The position numbers and the translations under genes were made by a program. From NCBI GenBank assembly GCA_902459845.2, contig CABPSV020000263.1:1-11690 (forward strand): a stretch of 11,690 bases of DNA, in the 5' to 3' direction. The notes under the pieces were generated by a model. The model saw only the letters and a program-made list of their open reading frames with translations, searched no databases and had not been told where the DNA came from. The first letter of the stretch is position 1. Every line of letters starts with the position of its first letter. The stretch is from Hepatocystis sp. ex Piliocolobus tephrosceles (Eukaryota > Apicomplexa > Aconoidasida > Haemosporida > Plasmodiidae). Positions 7,901 through 11,690 of this stretch are shown here, piece by piece.

Positions 7901-10900
7901 AATTTATACATAGGGATAAATAATTTAAAACATTCTTTATTACTATTAATTATGTTAACCACTTTTTTTTGAAAAATATAATAATTTTTTGTACTTAAAA
8001 AACTGGACTGTAAATAAAAATCTTTTCGTAAGTCTTTATTTTCTACGGATCCTGACACTGTATAATTTATACACTTTTCTATTCCGTTATGATCCAAATC
8101 TTGTGATTTCAATTGATTGTGTGGTTTTATATTATTTATGGACATTACATTTGGATCTTCTTCTTCTAAGCCATTATTATTATTACCAATACCAGTACCA
8201 ATACCAGTACCAATACCAGTACCAATACCAGTACCAATACCAGTACCAATACCAGTACCAATACCAGTACGAATGCTAATATTATTATGCTGCTCCTTTT
8301 TCTGTTCCGTCAAACTTTTTACAACGTCCTCACTTATACCCACAGTTTCTACCAAATCTGCAGTCAACTTGTTCACACTTAAAAGATTTATACTAACAAA
8401 TATTAAACTATCAGAATAATGACACATTGCAAAAATTATAAAATACATCATTAGCTGTTTATACATATAACACTTCTTATTACGTTTGTGATAGTTAATA
8501 TTGGAAGAATCAGTTAAACATATTGTGTTACTCATGTTTTTTGAGCTTACGTCAGCTTTAATCACATTAGCTTGGTTTCCAAAACTATAATTTTGATTAT
8601 TACTATTATTATAAAAATCTTGACTATCTCGAAAAGATAAGAGCGAATTAAAAAAAAAATCGAAGAGCTTACCCAAAAATAAAAATACAGTATCAACCAA
8701 TTTTTCTTCACATTTATAATAATCGAAAATACTTATTTTATAATCATACAGTTTTTTTTTTAAAAAATATGTTAAAATATTATTAAAATATTTTATAGAA
8801 ACATGTTTTTTGTTTTTAATTTCAAAATAATCATCAATTAATTTATTTGTTATGTCTTTTTTATTGGATCGTACTCTTTTATTACGTTTCTTATGATTAC
8901 TTGACAATTTATTTGTATTATTTTGTGTAAGATTTTTGGTTGATACATTTAAGTGTGCTTCACCGTTGATTATGATTCCTTTTTTACCATCACCATCACT
9001 GTTACTACTACCACCATTACTACTACCACCACTATTACTACCACCACTATTACTACCACCACTATTACTACCACAGCTACTATTAATACTACTACTACTA
9101 CTACCAACACAGTTATTACTACTACCAACACAGTTATTACTACTACCAACACAGTTATTACTACTACCAACACAGTTATTACTACTACCAACACAGTTAT
9201 TACTACTACCAACACAGTTATTACTACTACCAATACAACTATTACTACTACCAACACAACTATTACTACTACCAACACAACTATTACTACCATTTCTATT
9301 GTTGGTGCAAACATATCTGTTATCACTACTTTCACCCTCACCAACCAGCTTCTTTCTTATTAAACAATTTTCTGATGAATTCGTTTGAATTTCGCTATAG
9401 TCACTACTGTTTCTAGTTCTACTAAAACCGTTACTACTCCTCTTACCCTTTTTCACTTTTTTATCATTCTCTATATTTAAAATTTTTAACATATTAATAC
9501 TAAACAAATCATGTTTTAAATAGACATTTTTTAAATATATACATAATTTCAAATTTGTTTTCATTTCTTTAAAATCATAAAATGAGTACTTATAATTTAA
9601 AGCATTAATATAAATATTATTATTTTTTTTTATTGTACTTATAAATGTATGCTTCAAATAAAAAGAAATATCATAAACTATGTTATTACGTAAGTTTTTC
9701 GCATTCAAAATATTAATTTTTGCTTTTATAAAAGTATTTATAATTTTATAAAAAAGCATATGCGTATATTTATATAATGAGTTGGCTAAAACCAAAGGAT
9801 AATAATTAATTCTTTCCACTATACTTGTCGTATTGTCTTGTATTATCATTTTTTTACTCTTTGATGAAGCGCCATTTTTGTTAATATCATTAGTTGCAAT
9901 TATATCACCTACTTCGTTCATATCGGGTTTAGTTTTGGGTCTAGATTTGGGATTGAGTTTGGATTTGGGTTTAGGTTTTAATTCTGGTCTGGATTCTGAT
10001 ATGGGTTCTGATCTGGGTTTTGGTCTGGGTTTTGGTCTGGATTCTGGTCTGGGTTCTGGTCTGGATTCTGGTTTTAATTCTGGTCCGGATTCTGATCTGC
10101 ATAACTGTTTGTTATTGTCATCCCCACCATTTTGATCATTACAGTTTTGATCCGTTACGTTAATATGATTCCAATTTTCTATATCAACACAGCCATCCAT
10201 GTTTGGGACATTTAAAGAAGAATTATTTATCTTACCAATACCACAATTTTTTACCATTTTGTTCGTTTCACTCGTTTTGTACTCTGCTACCAACAAACTA
10301 TGGTGGTAAGACTCCTCATGTATTGATAAAAAAAATTGTATAAATTCCCAAAAATGTTCATCCTTCCCTTTGTAATGGTATTCAAAATATTTATAATAAA
10401 TAAAAATTATAAGATTAAGAAGAATACTGATATGATTAATTATATCTTTTAAATATAAATATTTTATATACATAAATAGATTGTATAATTTTGTTTTATA
10501 ATTAGCATTTTTTATAAATATTATGTCTGAATTTTGTAAAAACAATTCTGATAAAACAAATTCAGAAGTATATTTATATTCCAAAATAATATATAATTGG
10601 TAATATTGTAAAACAATATAATAATATAACATAATATTTTTATTATTATAAAAAGATGCCTTTAATCCTATATCTATTTTATCTATTATTTTTATAAGAT
10701 TTAAATTATATTTTTTTTCTTGATATCTAAGATCACTCAATATTTGTATAAAAACATAATAAAATTTATTTGTCAAATTAGTATACTCTTTACGATCTAG
10801 ACGTTTTATTAATGCAAAATAATCAATGTTTTTTTTATAAACTAAAGTGAATAAACATTTATGATAATTTTTATACACTTTTTTAAAACAATGTGGCTTA

Positions 10901-11676
10901 TTGTTTAATTCTAATTCTGCCTTTTTTCTTTTGTACATAACATCCGTTTTCTTTTTATTACAACTGCGAATATGCGACATATTATCATGTAAAAAACTGC
11001 TATATAATTCACTACCTGGATCATCTCCCATACCGGAAACAACTTGTTTCGATTTACCAGAACTAATTATTTTACGTTTTTCAAACTGATTATCTAATTG
11101 TATTGTTCTTTTTCTTGTATTACTTTGACTACTTCGGTAACCACTACTTTGACGGTCATTACTTTGACGGTCATTACTTTGACGGTCATTACTTTGACGG
11201 TCATTACTTTGACGGTCACTACTTCGACGACCACTACTTCGACGGCCATTATTTCGACGGCCATTATTTCGGTAAGCACGACTGCTTGCCTCATTTTCAT
11301 TTACGCTCATTCTCGTACTAAACCTCGGATTATAATGCATCACTTTTTTTATAACCAACAATAAATAACTTTTATAACTATTATTTTCTGTATACTTTGT
11401 TGTATCATATAATATTTTAAAAATATTAAAATTGTTTAATTCACTAATAAAACAATTATAATTATTAGGATCAAAAGGTGTGTTATTATTTTTAGCTATA
11501 TATTTTTTTTCCAATTCTGTAGAATATTCTTCAAAATCATAGTCTTCACTTAGGAATAAGTCAGTTATTTGGTTTAGATGTATATTGTATACCAGCGGGT
11601 CTATATAATTTGATTCTGTATTATCGTCGGTGTATGTAAGTTCTTCAAATGCTTCTATAAAGTTAGCGAAAAATTC
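4930..11676 (-). CDS. Giant repeat-rich Plasmodium protein of unknown function (5' partial)
   Basis: The frame is open from the window's right edge to TAA at 4930-4932. Numbered from a likely exon start at 11676 it gives 2248 residues. There is no in-frame ATG between 11515 and 11690; the first ATG-encoded Met lies well inside, so the true start must be beyond the window. I recognise no catalytic motif or named domain. Helical, Lys/Asn/Ile/Tyr/Phe-rich blocks at roughly 10330-10950, 9470-9840, 8400-8910, 7750-8040, 6940-7400, 6300-6640 and 5460-5900 alternate with low-complexity inserts, so a folded alpha-helical scaffold interrupted by repeats is plausible. In order these inserts are an Arg-rich 5-residue repeat, a Pro-Lys/Arg stretch, a Cys-containing 7-residue repeat with Ser/Gly tail, GIGT, GGGN, and DVT/HVT repeats. 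A hydrophobic segment near residues 1752-1790 (FEVLCYFTPYILVYPLILIF) could span a membrane but may be a buried helix. The C-terminus is Lys/Arg/Asn-rich, which may suit nuclear import. It converges with eS27. Confidence 0.9.
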   Translation of the reverse strand, partial: EFFANFIEAFEELTYTDDNTESNYIDPLVYNIHLNQITDLFLSEDYDFEEYSTELEKKYIAKNNNTPFDPNNYNCFISELNNFNIFKILYDTTKYTENNSYKSYLLLVIKKVMHYNPRFSTRMSVNENEASSRAYRNNGRRNNGRRSSGRRSSDRQSNDRQSNDRQSNDRQSNDRQSSGYRSSQSNTRKRTIQLDNQFEKRKIISSGKSKQVVSGMGDDPGSELYSSFLHDNMSHIRSCNKKKTDVMYKRKKAELELNNKPHCFKKVYKNYHKCLFTLVYKKNIDYFALIKRLDRKEYTNLTNKFYYVFIQILSDLRYQEKKYNLNLIKIIDKIDIGLKASFYNNKNIMLYYYIVLQYYQLYIILEYKYTSEFVLSELFLQNSDIIFIKNANYKTKLYNLFMYIKYLYLKDIINHISILLNLIIFIYYKYFEYHYKGKDEHFWEFIQFFLSIHEESYHHSLLVAEYKTSETNKMVKNCGIGKINNSSLNVPNMDGCVDIENWNHINVTDQNCNDQNGGDDNNKQLCRSESGPELKPESRPEPRPESRPKPRPKPRSEPISESRPELKPKPKSKLNPKSRPKTKPDMNEVGDIIATNDINKNGASSKSKKMIIQDNTTSIVERINYYPLVLANSLYKYTHMLFYKIINTFIKAKINILNAKNLRNNIVYDISFYLKHTFISTIKKNNNIYINALNYKYSFYDFKEMKTNLKLCIYLKNVYLKHDLFSINMLKILNIENDKKVKKGKRSSNGFSRTRNSSDYSEIQTNSSENCLIRKKLVGEGESSDNRYVCTNNRNGSNSCVGSSNSCVGSSNSCIGSSNNCVGSSNNCVGSSNNCVGSSNNCVGSSNNCVGSSNNCVGSSSSSINSSCGSNSGGSNSGGSNSGGSSNGGSSNSDGDGKKGIIINGEAHLNVSTKNLTQNNTNKLSSNHKKRNKRVRSNKKDITNKLIDDYFEIKNKKHVSIKYFNNILTYFLKKKLYDYKISIFDYYKCEEKLVDTVFLFLGKLFDFFFNSLLSFRDSQDFYNNSNNQNYSFGNQANVIKADVSSKNMSNTICLTDSSNINYHKRNKKCYMYKQLMMYFIIFAMCHYSDSLIFVSINLLSVNKLTADLVETVGISEDVVKSLTEQKKEQHNNISIRTGIGTGIGTGIGTGIGTGIGTGIGTGIGNNNNGLEEEDPNVMSINNIKPHNQLKSQDLDHNGIEKCINYTVSGSVENKDLRKDFYLQSSFLSTKNYYIFQKKVVNIINSNKECFKLFIPMYKLLLIRLKVCIYYPKFFFLAFLFNFSNYNIVESDKVLNYLKENNCLSSATKYFDHKFDVTKIGSSTNRDKDQSDGVTYVGENISHVENIIGNRNTPIEINEIEDVDCVSICSSDTTDSGNINNGGGNGGGNGGGNGGGNDGSNNGRNNGSNDGNNDGNNTEKTSPNEELYNLEVIINGIVIRYNDVIKDIIKGLMFIAENKNCKNYNSQAAYYICFYYLIKENFDVCFQYVNIFAYKGIFKVWQVEWLSPDFYFLYCRRKQKSEFCVIKYCNIILELSKSILKKLLYTVNKQICSEKKKLLECVNQKMLIYSKVMNCLVRRSICSVVENDTNIDSASINLSLNEKLMDNETKDNIQDVQTDMDKSLTKTYTNFDNIINNNLTKSMNNVKDTIDMLNMGSNVDKYNTIIVNSCKSDEFKKILKDDIQTDNDFAVTTSGWTYLGFKQLDHLNDIYKIINILFDIYLHIGKNMKKINEHHTLENATFTFDYNISSYNVMFAMIADQLSFIFEVLCYFTPYILVYPLILIFGLSYDECDNVATAPMDANTEIDLTRDVTSDVTRDVTRDVTSDVTRDVTRDVTSDVTRDVTRDVTSDVTNHVTSHAINHVTSHAINHVTSHATNHVTSHATNHVTNHATSDENNKGQTHSFTIPTQCNTHCRDYSFLQEAVHKEEILYNSSIALIDSRILGLLKDMISTKVVTAPTHTLSRLTTVFIIICNKLFYYQKNEYEMIEDIIKSKSDNSSDNHTNYNDASTTCDNINNNYNTNTCYNKTNKVKGVITFVHKVLRNKSKISISQFLYRMKTENIDSDKINSKYEYTKILTNTLLYYKNCENIDNGKQKLQLYTSSDEEHVNDIISNKEENVYTVNYLRKQYNKPITTNESSVSKNGDTSSINAVTPNTNNELKIVLYYIKLQNDNVICIYDDYKVFNLIKTKTQCMCCVSSVQLNVKKKIKRLNKNVNQNKNDNSLKPEVGDAVNQRDLRRSNRDKTKNM
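6001..6255 (-). repeat. Coding 4-residue array: xDVT switching to xHVT/xHAT
   Basis: The 255 bp encode one Thr plus 21 four-residue units (about residues 1808-1892). The first 11 units are RDVT or SDVT in the order R S R R S R R S R R S, a 12-residue (36-bp) higher-order period. The next ten are NHVT, SHAI, SHAT or NHAT, mostly alternating as an 8-residue (24-bp) pair. All units keep the same 12-bp register, so both halves probably derive from one ancestral unit, but Asp becomes His throughout the C-terminal half. Confidence 0.93.
7429..7542 (-). repeat. Coding Gly/Asn array (GGGN then NDG/NNG variants)
   Basis: About residues 1379-1416. Four GGGN units with nearly identical 12-bp DNA are followed by diverged DGSN, NGRN, NGSN, DGNN units. 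The pure part lies toward the N-terminal side and the mixed part toward the C-terminal side, consistent with recent expansion at one end. It is an unstructured linker by composition. Confidence 0.9.
8185..8268 (-). repeat. Coding (TGIG)7 array
   Basis: Seven TGIG units (about residues 1137-1164) are encoded by a 12-bp unit with no visible base differences between copies, which points to very recent expansion or homogenisation. A run of four Asn codons and an acidic patch (LEEED) follow in the protein. Confidence 0.95.
8995..9090 (-). repeat. Coding Ser/Gly/Asn-rich stretch
   Basis: SNSGG-type units directly follow the Cys-containing array in the protein and end in SDGDGKK. Both are dominated by AGT, GGT and AAT codons, so the two stretches probably share an origin. 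Confidence 0.8.
9097..9285 (-). repeat. Coding 7-residue array with a Cys in each unit (N[N/S]C[V/I]GSS)9
   Basis: Nine 21-bp units in exact register (about residues 798-860): three NSC(V/I)GSS followed by six identical NNCVGSS. One cysteine falls every seven residues. NNC is not an N-glycosylation sequon, but the Asn-Ser-Cys form of the first three units does place Asn two residues before Cys (N-x-C). The identical DNA of the last six units suggests recent expansion. Confidence 0.95.
9926..10090 (-). repeat. Coding Pro-rich basic stretch (PKPRP / PESRP type)
   Basis: About residues 530-584. Pro alternates with Lys, Arg, Glu or Ser in dipeptide and longer units (PESRPEPRP, RPKPRPKPRS, KPKPKSK). 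The DNA shows a fuzzy 6-bp period. The first half mixes Glu with Arg while the second half is mostly basic. It probably forms an extended unfolded linker; binding to nucleic acid or SH3-like partners cannot be judged. Confidence 0.88.
11128..11277 (-). repeat. Coding Arg-rich 5-residue array (GRRSS / DRQSN)10
   Basis: Ten 15-bp units (about residues 134-183): AYRNN, GRRNN, GRRSS twice, DRQSN four times, DRQSS, GYRSS. Each unit carries one or two Arg and ends in Ser/Asn. By composition it resembles Arg/Ser- and Arg/Gly-rich tails that bind RNA, but that role is inference. A basic KRK-type stretch follows. Confidence 0.93.
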
Positions 11677-11690
11677 CTGAAAAAAAATAT
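11677..11690 (-). other. Probable 3' splice site of the giant gene
   Basis: On the - strand the window begins ATATTTTTTTTCAG then GAATTT. A run of eight T followed by CAG is a good splice acceptor. It would start the exon at 11676 with a whole Glu codon. The frame also stays open across these bases, so a continuous exon reaching past the window cannot be excluded. Confidence 0.55.

Noticed and set aside
8936..9388. Long frames opposite the Cys/Ser/Gly arrays (Leu/Pro-, Thr- and Val-rich)
   Set aside because: They are antisense or frame-shifted shadows of the coding arrays of the giant gene.

Overview
This window looks like nuclear DNA of a malaria parasite (Plasmodium). The reasons are the very strong A+T dominance, long poly-T/poly-A runs and (TA)n microsatellites outside genes, a short intron with GT..AG ends, and a very large protein in which helical, Lys/Asn/Ile/Tyr-rich blocks are interrupted by low-complexity tandem repeats. 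The ribosomal protein encoded here also fits a Plasmodium eS27. I cannot fix the species from the sequence alone.

Layout. Positions 1-2786 are non-coding upstream DNA with homopolymers and four small tandem arrays; the most striking is a 15-unit, 14-bp array at 1065-1279. Positions 2787-3613 hold a complete two-exon gene for 40S ribosomal protein S27 (eS27) on the + strand, with a 578-base intron (2954-3531) packed with two unrelated tandem arrays. Positions 3614-4929 are the gap between two convergent genes: three TA microsatellites, two adjacent perfect stem-loops (4078-4129) and a 33-base T run. From 4930 to at least 11676, on the - strand, runs one open frame of about 2248 codons. It encodes a giant conserved-looking protein that I cannot name. 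It is 5' incomplete: no ATG exists in frame at its upstream end, and a good splice acceptor at 11677-11678 suggests this is the large 3' exon of a multi-exon gene.

The two genes are not obviously linked in function; they only converge on a shared 3' region. I found no tRNA, rRNA, mobile element, CRISPR array or bacterial-type operon. The unusual content is repeat architecture: at least six different in-frame codon-repeat families in the giant protein, and arrays with higher-order structure in the intron and upstream DNA. No clear new biological system is visible. The best candidates for a second look are the 14-bp array with its 70-bp higher-order period, the doubly repeated intron, the paired hairpins, and the Asp-to-His switch in the 4-residue repeat of the giant protein.
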